Below are positions 1-5,214 of a stretch of DNA of 5,535 nt, in pieces. Position 1 is the first letter of the stretch, and each line of letters begins with the position of its first letter. A program made the translations under genes and the position numbers. Source of the stretch: Zoogloeaceae bacterium (GTDB lineage Bacteria; Pseudomonadota; Gammaproteobacteria; Burkholderiales; Rhodocyclaceae); contig JAITDH010000229.1 of the NCBI GenBank assembly GCA_031282665.1, positions 1 to 5,535 on the forward strand. Direction: 5' to 3'. Under the pieces are notes generated by a model, which ran no database searches, was not told where the DNA came from, and saw only the letters and a list, made by a program, of their open reading frames with translations.

Positions 1-1
1 G

Positions 2-82
2 GGTTATCCCCGGCCATCATCCAGGGGTTTGGGAGGAAATTTGCGCCAGATCACTGGCATGAGGATGCATTGCAAACGCACC
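2..82 (-). repeat. 81-bp direct repeat, copy A (3' end of the secreted-protein gene)
   Basis: This segment matches 1085-1165 at 79 of 81 positions, at a constant offset of 1083 bases and in the same orientation. It covers the last 25 sense codons and the TAA stop of the full-length gene, plus two bases beyond. The differences (75/1158 and 79/1162) are both synonymous: TTG/CTG for Leu and GTG/GTA for Val. The window edge lies one mismatched base beyond this copy, so its outer boundary is set by what can be seen. Confidence 0.95.
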
Positions 83-1065
83 GCGTCCCTTGCCGGCGTA
101 AAGACCAGCAGTTCCGGCGGCGCATTGTTGCGTAGGGGAATGGCAACCATGACCACGCCCGACGGCATGCGGTGAAAATTCCAGTAAACGGGAAAATTCC
201 AGACATTCCTGATAATTTCATTACGATCCTTGGGAGAAGTAATCATCTCTCGCGATCGTTTGTCACTTGTCACCGAGCCTACCGGATCGTTTTTGGTCAC
301 AAACCATTCTTCAGGCAGAAAACGCTCGCGCGGTAACATCATCATATTATGATGGTATTTAGACACGGCTTCCCATGGAAGATCCGAACGACAATGTGGC
401 GCATCTGCGGTGTGATCCATGATGGCAACGCCCTGAGAAATCGTGCCGCCAAGCCAGTATGTACGCCGATAGAGGTATTCTTCCCTGCCGTCGCCATCAA
501 TGTCTAGCATGGCGCACTCGAACATCTTCCTGTTTGTGGATAATGATCCGGGGTTTATAGCTCCACTAATTTCAAGCTCCGTAAACGGCACAATCCTTGA
601 GTTATTCGACAGCCAGTCGAAAGTCCAGTCGAAATGCAAGTCCTTCCTGTCATCCCCACCATTGAGAAGACGGGGGTCCGGTTCATTGAAGGCTTCGAGC
701 ACTTCCGCGCACAGTTTTTTGTCATGCGCGCCCGCAAGCTGGAAAAATCCCTTGGGTCGGGGGTTAAGGGCTCCAAGGTCAAAATCCTTGTCCAGCTTGA
801 CGCGCACGGGCCGCCTGATTTTGGAGTACAAAACTGGCACGCGCTTTCTGAATTCTTTCTCTTGCTGCGCCTGATCGGATTCCGCCGCCCAGGATGCGCC
901 GGAGGCCAACGGGAACATCATGCAAAATGCCCATGTAAAAGGCAAAACATGACGCCAAACCGGGTGGGAAACCTTTGTTTCGGCTTGCATGCATTGTTGG
1001 TTCATGTCAGTCAACTTTCCCCGCATAGTTGTCAGCGCGCCCAGTTTTTCGACAGTGGTTGACAT
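4..1065 (-). CDS. Secreted protein of unknown function with a DIDGDG acidic loop
   Basis: I do not recognise the family. The 353-residue product has a hydrophobic stretch at about residues 40-60 ending in ASGASWA, followed by AESDQ, so a signal peptide cut near residue 60 is likely and the mature protein should be periplasmic or exported. The N-region before that stretch is unusually long (about 39 residues). Internal Met14, Met21 and Met26 lack a good ribosome binding site, whereas the chosen ATG has AAAGGAG 7 bases upstream (1073-1079), so I keep the long form. Residues 187-196 (LDIDGDGREE) resemble the calcium-binding Asp-rich loop of FG-GAP/VCBS or dockerin-like proteins, and Tyr/Trp-rich strands follow. 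Mature-region cysteines lie at 119, 184, 225 and 333. GC is low: hand counts give 54 of 120 bases at 241-360, against 42 of 60 at 1921-1980 in the upstream peptidase gene, which suggests a different origin. The last 24 codons and stop are duplicated upstream at 1087-1158. Expression may come from read-through of the upstream genes or from a local promoter I cannot identify. Confidence 0.8.
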   Translation of the reverse strand: MSTTVEKLGALTTMRGKLTDMNQQCMQAETKVSHPVWRHVLPFTWAFCMMFPLASGASWAAESDQAQQEKEFRKRVPVLYSKIRRPVRVKLDKDFDLGALNPRPKGFFQLAGAHDKKLCAEVLEAFNEPDPRLLNGGDDRKDLHFDWTFDWLSNNSRIVPFTELEISGAINPGSLSTNRKMFECAMLDIDGDGREEYLYRRTYWLGGTISQGVAIMDHTADAPHCRSDLPWEAVSKYHHNMMMLPRERFLPEEWFVTKNDPVGSVTSDKRSREMITSPKDRNEIIRNVWNFPVYWNFHRMPSGVVMVAIPLRNNAPPELLVFTPARDAVRLQCILMPVIWRKFPPKPLDDGRG

Positions 1066-1084
1066 GTTGATGCTCCTTTCAAGA

Positions 1085-1165
1085 GGTTATCCCCGGCCAT
1101 CATCCAGGGGTTTGGGAGGAAATTTGCGCCAGATCACTGGCATGAGGATGCATTGCAGACGTACC
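1085..1165 (-). repeat. 81-bp direct repeat, copy B (upstream duplicate of the gene's 3' end)
   Basis: This is the second copy of the repeat at 2-82. Homology stops at 1165/1166, exactly where the reading frame meets an ATG, so the duplicated 3' end is joined directly to a start codon. The two direct copies bracket the whole full-length gene, an arrangement that homologous recombination could delete or amplify in 1083-bp steps. Confidence 0.95.
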
Positions 1166-1167
1166 AT
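1087..1167 (-). pseudogene. 26-codon mini-gene: start codon fused to the duplicated C-terminus
   Basis: The reading frame runs from an ATG at 1165-1167 to a TAA at 1087-1089 and encodes 26 residues beginning MVRLQCILMPVIW. From residue 2 on it is identical to residues 329-353 of the full-length protein downstream. A strong AAGGAG lies 6 bases upstream of the ATG (1174-1179), so it should be translatable. Its stop lies 21 bases before the start of the full-length gene. The simplest reading is the remnant of a tandem paralogue that kept its own translation start and its last codons and lost everything between. Two synonymous and no amino-acid differences fit descent from a diverged but constrained paralogue, although two changes are very few. 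It could also act as a translated leader that couples ribosomes to the downstream gene. I call it a remnant, with function open. Confidence 0.6.
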
Positions 1168-1212
1168 GACGATCTCCTTAAAAAGTCAATTTTCGATGCG
1201 CAGCAAATATAG

Positions 1213-1274
1213 CGGCGCTTCGCGCCGGCAATGGACGATTGTCGGATTGCGCCTTCGGCTTATCCAACCTACGG
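1213..1274. repeat. REP-like palindromic element between the peptidase gene and the mini-gene
   Basis: Two inverted-repeat structures sit close together. A perfect 6-bp stem, CGGCGC/GCGCCG with loop TTC, spans 1213-1227. A longer imperfect palindrome follows at about 1240-1274, with arms GTCGGAT (1241-1247) and ATCCAAC (1262-1268) around a GCC-TTC-GGC core. The form 'TCGGATTGCGCC...ATCCAACCTACGG' resembles the extragenic palindromic repeats scattered through many proteobacterial genomes, which are mobilised in some species by RAYT transposases. Assignment is by resemblance only. Its place after a gene end is typical. On the minus strand the 1213-1227 hairpin is followed only by CTATATTTG, so it would be a poor intrinsic terminator. 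Confidence 0.5.
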
Positions 1275-1346
1275 ATGGTTTCGGCCTCCAGGGTTATGCT
1301 CAGGGCCGCAGTGGCAATCCAGTGGACCTTTCCAGAAAGCGGGTAT

Positions 1347-2876
1347 TCAATGACCGATGCCCAATGCCAACACGCGTTGCGCGCGCTTCACCGGCCCTTC
1401 CCGTTCGGGCGCGGGCGTCTGTTCCGGATTCATTTCTCCCGGATTCATTTGTTCCGGATACTCTTCCCCGGCGATTTCCCGCAATACCTCTTCCAGGGCT
1501 TCTCCTCCTTCCATCTGCGGTTCGGAGGCGGGGAGCTGGCGTGTTTTTTCCCGTTCGGCGATGCGGGGGACGGCGAGGCGGTAGGCCTGGGTGAAGGAGC
1601 GGGTTTCCCGCAGGGCTTCGTCGAAGTAGGCGCGGCCGAAATCGGTGAAATCGTTTTCGTCGCTGCATCCGAAGGAAGTGCGGTCGGCGGCGGAGGCGGT
1701 GATGACGAGGGTGTTTTCGTTCTTCAGGAGCGGGATGAAGCCGCCGGAATAACAGGCGGAAACGACGATGACCTTGCGCTTGATGCCAGCCGCATCGAGC
1801 ATCCGGCGCAAGGCGAGGGGATCGAGGGATTTGAAGCGGAAAGGCCAGAAGTCGAAGGAAAACTGGAAGTCGTGGGAAGCGTGCGAGGTGAGGAAGAGGA
1901 AAAGCACGTCTTCCTCGTTCATCTGTCCGCCCATCCGCTTCAGCGCGCGGCCGAGGGATAGGGGGTTGGCCAGGGGAACGGTCTGCAAGGTGGCCTTGTT
2001 GTTGGCGAGGATGAGGGAATGCCGGTTCGTCCGGTAGCGTTCGGCGAAGAGTTTTTCCACCGCGCTGACTTCGCGCAGGAAGACGTTTTGTCCCTCGCCG
2101 CCCACGCCGAGGAAGAAGAGTTCGACCTTGCCTTCGACGCCCGGCGCCACGGCGGCCAGGGCTTTGTCGAGGAGGCGCGGCTGCATGTAGAGGACGCTCT
2201 CGTCGATTTGGGGGAAGTAGTCCTCGCCTTCCGCGCCCTCTTCTTCCGGCGGTTCGCCGAGCCAGAACTGGGGCGAGACATAGCTCAGGTAGGCGTAAGC
2301 GCCACCAACGGCGCACAGGGCGACGAGATAGGCAGCGGCGACGCGGATGCCGGGTGGGCCGCTCCGGGAGCCGTCGTCGGGCAGCGCCTGCCGGGCCGTG
2401 GCGATGACGAGCCAGAGGGTGGGGAAGACGAGGAGGAATTCGATCAGGGGCGTGACAGGCAGGCCCGAGGCCATGAGATGCAGGGTTCCGCCCACATACC
2501 AGGCGTTCGCCAGGGGAAAGAGGAGCAGGATAAGGGTGGCGGCAAGCCAGAAGCGTCCGACATCCAGCGCTGGCCCGGCGGCGATCCGGGTCAGGCCGGC
2601 GGCGAAGGCGAGGACGGCGAAGGGGAGGAGCAGCCAGTCCAGGTTTTCCCAATATACCTGCCCCGGCCCGTGATCCCATTCGATGGCGAGGAAGATGAGA
2701 AAAAGGAGCGGCGCGGCCAGGATCAGTTTATGGACGCCCGGCGTCAGGGTTCCCGGTTTCGGCAGGCGCAGGAAGAGCATGCGGGGCAATTGGGCGAGAT
2801 CGCGCCACAGGCTGGAGGCGGGCGGCGCATGGGCGGCCTCCTCCGCTTGCCAGGGGAAGATGTCCGCTTGTGTCAC
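1347..2876 (-). CDS. Membrane-anchored C13 (legumain-like) family cysteine peptidase
   Basis: The 509-residue protein has about five hydrophobic helices (near residues 49-66, 80-99, 108-127, 141-160 and 179-199) followed by a soluble domain at about 245-445. That domain carries the caspase-like clan signature of peptidase family C13. The catalytic His is His332 in FLTSHAS, and the nucleophile is Cys375 in VVSACYSGGF, after the hydrophobic strand KVIVVSA. The 43-residue spacing is close to the 41 residues between His148 and Cys189 of human legumain. The following ITASAADRTSFGC and FGRAYFDEAL segments match my recollection of bacterial C13 proteins. Legumain has His-Gly at the catalytic His; here it is His-Ala. 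An odd helix count and basic N-terminal flank suggest a periplasmic catalytic domain (inference). Eukaryotic relatives cleave after Asn or act as the GPI transamidase; bacterial substrates are unknown. The tail (445-509) is Glu/Pro-rich and probably disordered. The start is GTG (2874-2876), with GGAAGAGG 4 bases upstream and 18 bases after the LapA-type gene, which suggests co-translation. Confidence 0.9.
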   Translation of the reverse strand: MTQADIFPWQAEEAAHAPPASSLWRDLAQLPRMLFLRLPKPGTLTPGVHKLILAAPLLFLIFLAIEWDHGPGQVYWENLDWLLLPFAVLAFAAGLTRIAAGPALDVGRFWLAATLILLLFPLANAWYVGGTLHLMASGLPVTPLIEFLLVFPTLWLVIATARQALPDDGSRSGPPGIRVAAAYLVALCAVGGAYAYLSYVSPQFWLGEPPEEEGAEGEDYFPQIDESVLYMQPRLLDKALAAVAPGVEGKVELFFLGVGGEGQNVFLREVSAVEKLFAERYRTNRHSLILANNKATLQTVPLANPLSLGRALKRMGGQMNEEDVLFLFLTSHASHDFQFSFDFWPFRFKSLDPLALRRMLDAAGIKRKVIVVSACYSGGFIPLLKNENTLVITASAADRTSFGCSDENDFTDFGRAYFDEALRETRSFTQAYRLAVPRIAEREKTRQLPASEPQMEGGEALEEVLREIAGEEYPEQMNPGEMNPEQTPAPEREGPVKRAQRVLALGIGH

Positions 2877-2894
2877 GTCGCCTCTTCCCTTGCC

Positions 2895-3242
2895 TCAGCC
2901 GGGGCGTTCATCTTTGTTTTCCGCATGCTTTTCCTCCTCCGGGGATATGGTGGTAGTGGCGGTGGTGGGTGCGGAATCCTTGGCGAGGCGGGCGCAGGTT
3001 CGCTCCAGTTCCTCGATGCGTTTTTTCTGTTGCTTCAGATTCCAGTGATTGCGCAGCGCGGCGGGCAGGTTAATCAGGGTGACGATCAGCGCTCCCGTGG
3101 CAAGCGCGCCCAAAAGAAGCAGCGCCAGCGAGCCTTCCAGGCTCCAGAAAAAGAATTGCACCGTGACCGGCGCATGATTCTGGATGGCGAACACGCCCGC
3201 GACGATGGTCAGGAAAATGGCGAGAAGGGTCAGCAGTATCAA
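2895..3242 (-). CDS. LapA-domain (DUF1049) small inner-membrane protein
   Basis: The 115-residue protein has the LapA layout: a first hydrophobic helix at 2-20, a short connector with the QNHAPVTVQFFFW motif (family form: N..PV.v.f), a second helix at about 37-59, then a basic, coiled-coil-prone cytoplasmic segment (66-88, QQKKRIEELERTCARL) and a charged tail. In E. coli, LapA works with the TPR protein LapB to control lipopolysaccharide assembly through LpxC turnover. The usual gammaproteobacterial partner gene lapB is not seen here, so this may be a LapA-like paralogue and I give no symbol. The start is a TTG (3240-3242): an in-frame stop lies 21 bases upstream and no ATG occurs early in the frame. 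Only a weak GGACAAGA precedes it. The TGA of a 14-codon ORF overlaps this TTG, so coupled initiation is possible. The peptidase gene begins 18 bases after the stop. Confidence 0.85.
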   Translation of the reverse strand: MILLTLLAIFLTIVAGVFAIQNHAPVTVQFFFWSLEGSLALLLLGALATGALIVTLINLPAALRNHWNLKQQKKRIEELERTCARLAKDSAPTTATTTISPEEEKHAENKDERPG

Positions 3243-3283
3243 TTTTTCTTGTCCGGTTGGTTAGTCGATTGGGGAAAGGACAT
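3239..3283 (-). other. Tiny ORF overlapping the TTG start of the LapA-type gene
   Basis: An ATG at 3281-3283 opens a 14-codon frame (MSFPQSTNQPDKKN) whose TGA overlaps the TTG start downstream as TTGA. It occupies much of the 74-base gap between the Sel1-repeat gene and the LapA-type gene. There is no clear Shine-Dalgarno sequence before it (the upstream bases are TTTCTTCGCTATC), so translation is doubtful. It is listed because the overlap is the classic geometry for translational coupling and the downstream gene itself has a weak start. Chance occurrence is quite possible. Confidence 0.25.
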
Positions 3284-3316
3284 GATAGCGAAGAAAGCGA
3301 CAGGAAAGGGGATGCA

Positions 3317-4375
3317 TCATGGGATTTCCGCTTCCCGCGCCGGTTCTTGTCCCGTTTCCCGCGCGGTCTCTTGCCCCGCTTCCTGTTCCGTTTCCTTTCC
3401 CGCTTCCTGTCCTGCTTCTTGTCCCGCTTCCTGCCCCACCTCCTGCGCCGCCTCGTTCCTGGCGGAACAATCGAAGACGTAGGCAATGTCGAAGTCGAAT
3501 TCGATGCGGTAGCGATTGCCGGCTTCCAGCGGGTAGCTGAGCCTGCCGTCCTGGTCGGTCTTCCCTTCCAGGACGAGCGTGTCGTTCCTGTACAGCCTGT
3601 ACGGTTCCCTGACCTGGGTGCGGTAGGAGAGGACGAAGGTCTTTTCCCCCGAATCGCAGAATCCGCCGGGAGTTTCCATGTCGATCACCTGGCGCGCGCG
3701 CGGCCCCTTGGGATCTTCCGGCGCGCTGCTGGCGAGCGTCATGTATTCGTCGCAGTAGCGGCCCATCAGGCAGGCCTGGCGATAATGCGCGAGCGCCTGC
3801 CCGACGTTCTTTTCGATGCCCTGTCCCGCTTCGCGGGCCTTGCCGCCCTGCAGGCATCCGACGGGATGGCCGAGCGCGCAGGCCCGGTCGAACAACAGTA
3901 GCGCCGTGGTTTCGTTGCTGTTTTTCCCTATGCTTTCCAGGCTCTCTTCCGACTGGTAGAGCATGCCCGCTTCCAGGCAACTGTCCGCCTTGCCGCTGTC
4001 GCAGGCTTTCTGGTGGTAGATCGCCGCCTTGTTGACCTCCCGTTCGATCCCTTCTCCCTCCCCGTACAGCATGCCGAGCGCCCCGCATGCCGTGCCCAGG
4101 AGGCAGATTCGCGCGCCTTCCTCGCTTCCCTCCTGGCATACCGGCCGTTCGAGAGGCCGCAGGAGGATCAGTCGGTCGCAGAGCCTGGCGAAGGGCGCGA
4201 CGGCCTCCGCCGCCCTGTCGTTTCGCCGGTAGGCCACGCCCAGCATGAAACAATCCTCGTCGCTGCCCGCCTCGCAGCGCTGAATGTTTTCCCGGTAGGC
4301 CTCGTCAGCGGCCCGCGCGGACGAGAACATGGAGAGCAGCAGGAGCCCCCCCAGGAAGAATTGGAAAAAACGCAT
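3317..4375 (-). CDS. Secreted cysteine-rich Sel1-repeat protein with a C-terminal beta domain and EAGQ tail
   Basis: This 352-residue protein begins with a clean signal peptide (MRFFQFFLGGLLLLSMFSSARA, cut near residue 22). Residues 26-210 hold Sel1-like repeats (alpha/alpha units of the TPR superfamily) with the G.LY..G.G......A...Y..AC..G pattern. Cysteine pairs eight residues apart (34/42, 125/133, 166/174), plus 66, 80, 91, 97, 202 and 208, recall the disulfide-locked repeats of Helicobacter Hcp proteins and fit a periplasmic scaffold. Residues about 228-305 look like a small beta-sandwich, with PYRLYRNDTLVLEGKTDQDG and cysteines 240 and 303; the 'EGKTDQDG' turn resembles prealbumin-like extensions in secretion-system spike proteins, but that is an inference. 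Residues about 309-345 are an imperfect EAGQ tandem repeat, probably disordered. AAAGGAG lies 6 bases before the ATG (4382-4388). The start follows the gstA stop by 18 bases, suggesting one transcript. Sel1 proteins usually mediate protein-protein contacts; no partner is identified here. Confidence 0.85.
   Translation of the reverse strand: MRFFQFFLGGLLLLSMFSSARAADEAYRENIQRCEAGSDEDCFMLGVAYRRNDRAAEAVAPFARLCDRLILLRPLERPVCQEGSEEGARICLLGTACGALGMLYGEGEGIEREVNKAAIYHQKACDSGKADSCLEAGMLYQSEESLESIGKNSNETTALLLFDRACALGHPVGCLQGGKAREAGQGIEKNVGQALAHYRQACLMGRYCDEYMTLASSAPEDPKGPRARQVIDMETPGGFCDSGEKTFVLSYRTQVREPYRLYRNDTLVLEGKTDQDGRLSYPLEAGNRYRIEFDFDIAYVFDCSARNEAAQEVGQEAGQEAGQEAGKETEQEAGQETARETGQEPAREAEIP
3341..3451 (-). 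repeat. Degenerate 12-bp tandem repeat encoding the EAGQ tail
   Basis: Reading the coding strand, units of about 12 bases encode variants of (E-A/V/T-G/A-Q/K/R): QEVG, QEAG, QEAG, QEAG, KETE, QEAG, QETA, RETG and QEPA. On the plus strand the repeat appears as a run of CGCTTCCTGTCC-like blocks. Units differ at several positions, so the array is not freshly expanded, although such arrays can change length by slippage in 4-residue steps without breaking the frame. Confidence 0.85.
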
Positions 4376-4393
4376 GTCACTCTCCTTTCTGGC

Positions 4394-5020
4394 TCAAACG
4401 GGAAAAAAATGCGTCGGGCTCAGGCCCTCTTCCCGCAAGGCGGCCTGCACGGCGGGACGGCCGCCGACGCGCCGCTGGAAGGCGGCCAGGGCGGGCAGTC
4501 CGGGCAACGCCAGGGCGACATGGCTTGCCCAGCGGGTGACGGTGAAAAGATAGGCATCCGCCACCGTAAAAATCTCGCCCGTGAGCCATGTCTGCTTTTC
4601 CAGCGTCTTTTCCAGCCAGGCGTATTGCCGCAGCAGGACATCCGCGTGATTTTTCCGTTCCTCCTGTGGCGTGGCAGGATTGAACAGCGGCCCGAATTGC
4701 TTGTGCAGTTCGGAATTGATGTAGCCGAGCATTTCCTGCACGCGGTAGCGCGCCCAGGCGCCATTGGGGGGCATCAACCCGCTTTCCGGCTTCAGGTCGG
4801 CCAGGTACTGCACGATGGCGGTGCCTTCCGTCAGTATTTCCCCATTGTCGAGTTCCAGCACGGGCACCGCCCCCTTGCCATTGACGGTGAGGAAATCCAC
4901 CCCGCTTTCGGTCCGCCCCGTCGCGAAATCGACGCGTTCCAGTTGCAAGGAAATCCCCGCCTCGCACGCGACGATATGCGGCGAGAGGGAACAGGCACCG
5001 GGAAAGTAATAAAGCTTCAT
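4394..5020 (-). CDS. gstA: Glutathione S-transferase, beta class (GstA-like)
   Basis: The cytosolic enzyme conjugates glutathione to electrophiles or acts as a glutathione-dependent reductase. The 208-residue length matches the roughly 200 residues usual for bacterial GstA. The N-terminal thioredoxin-like domain begins MKLYYFPGACSLSPHI, with the beta-class Cys10. The cis-proline motif is Val52-Pro53, and TEGTAI at 64-69 gives the glutathione gamma-glutamyl contact. In the helical C-domain, SELHKQFGPLF carries His106, which in E. coli GstA also contacts glutathione. FTVADAYLFTV (151-161) is the conserved N-capping box, with Asp155. Similarity to E. coli GstA runs the full length. I start at the ATG at 5018-5020, not at upstream codons of the same frame, because AAGGAG lies 6 bases before it (5027-5032) and family homology begins at this residue. 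The longer version would translate the repeat region. It is probably the first gene of the operon, with the Sel1-repeat gene beginning 18 bases after its stop. Confidence 0.95.
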   Translation of the reverse strand: MKLYYFPGACSLSPHIVACEAGISLQLERVDFATGRTESGVDFLTVNGKGAVPVLELDNGEILTEGTAIVQYLADLKPESGLMPPNGAWARYRVQEMLGYINSELHKQFGPLFNPATPQEERKNHADVLLRQYAWLEKTLEKQTWLTGEIFTVADAYLFTVTRWASHVALALPGLPALAAFQRRVGGRPAVQAALREEGLSPTHFFPV

Positions 5021-5039
5021 GCGCGTCTCCTTATGGTTG

Positions 5040-5092
5040 TTGTCAAAGGTTGTTTGTCGAAGGTTATTTGTCAAAGGTTATTTGTCAAAAGC
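5040..5092 (-). promoter_or_regulatory. 14-bp direct repeats with TTGACA in the gstA leader
   Basis: Three full units (5040-5053, 5054-5067, 5068-5081) and one partial unit (5082-5092) follow the plus-strand consensus TTGTCAAAGGTTAT. On the coding strand each unit reads ATAACCTTTGACAA, so TTGACA recurs at 5083-5088, 5069-5074 and 5041-5046, with TCGACA in the second unit. The array starts 20 bases before the gstA ATG and just before its ribosome binding site. Repeated -35-like hexamers could mark a promoter, but no good -10 box lies 16-18 bases downstream of any of them. An operator for a regulator binding direct repeats, or simple slippage-prone DNA, are the alternatives. Confidence 0.6.
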
Positions 5093-5103
5093 AAGCGCTT
5101 ACA
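5091..5103. promoter_or_regulatory. Possible LacI-type operator palindrome upstream of gstA
   Basis: An 8-bp perfect palindrome, AAGCGCTT (5093-5100), has a CpG centre. On the coding strand it extends to TGTAAGCGCTTGC, which resembles the AAnCGnTT cores bound by LacI/GalR-family regulators. It directly abuts the 14-bp repeat array and lies 72 bases upstream of the gstA start. A short palindrome can arise by chance, and no regulator gene is in the window. Confidence 0.3.
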
Positions 5104-5160
5104 TTTTACCGGCTATCCGGCCAGAAGGTGGACGTGGCAATCGACAGGGCAACCGACACG

Positions 5161-5193
5161 GGCAAAAAGAAAACCCCGGCGGGTGGCCGGGGT
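5161..5193 (-). terminator. Rho-independent terminator of the receiver-domain gene
   Basis: ACCCCGGC (5173-5180) and GCCGGGGT (5186-5193) form a perfect 8-bp, very GC-rich stem with a 5-base loop. On the minus strand the stem is followed at once by TTTCTTTTT (5172-5164) before GCC. The structure begins 21 bases after the stop codon of the upstream gene. It separates that gene from the gstA operon, implying that gstA has its own promoter within about 5033-5160. Confidence 0.93.
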
Positions 5194-5214
5194 CATTCGC
5201 AGGGCTTTCACTTC

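Noticed and set aside
1206..1234. Possible promoter for the mini-gene, with coding-strand TATATT at 1206-1211
   Set aside because: The hexamer at proper -35 spacing (CCATTG) is poor and falls next to a hairpin, so I do not call a promoter.
1300..2679. Long minus-strand open frame (459 codons) overlapping the peptidase gene, and several long plus-strand frames (e.g. 2019-3482, 4013-5248)
   Set aside because: They are Arg/Pro- or Gly/Glu-rich translations of GC-rich coding DNA in the wrong frame. They have no recognisable motif, and they overlap genes supported by catalytic motifs and ribosome binding sites.
3341..3451. CRISPR-like regular repeats
   Set aside because: The periodicity is 12 bp with no spacers and encodes a low-complexity protein tail in frame.
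3261..4253. Minus-strand frame of 330 codons overlapping the Sel1-repeat gene
   Set aside because: It is an Arg/Gly-rich shadow frame. The alternative frame has a signal peptide, regular Sel1 repeats, paired cysteines and a strong ribosome binding site.
5021..5074. 18-codon N-terminal extension of the glutathione transferase
   Set aside because: It would translate the leader and part of the repeat array, has no family similarity, and lies upstream of a good AAGGAG and an ATG that matches the family's N-terminus.
5136..5159. 12-bp imperfect tandem repeat (GGCAATCGACAG / GGCAACCGACAC)
   Set aside because: There are only two units matching at 10 of 12 positions, short enough to be chance, with no link to a known site.
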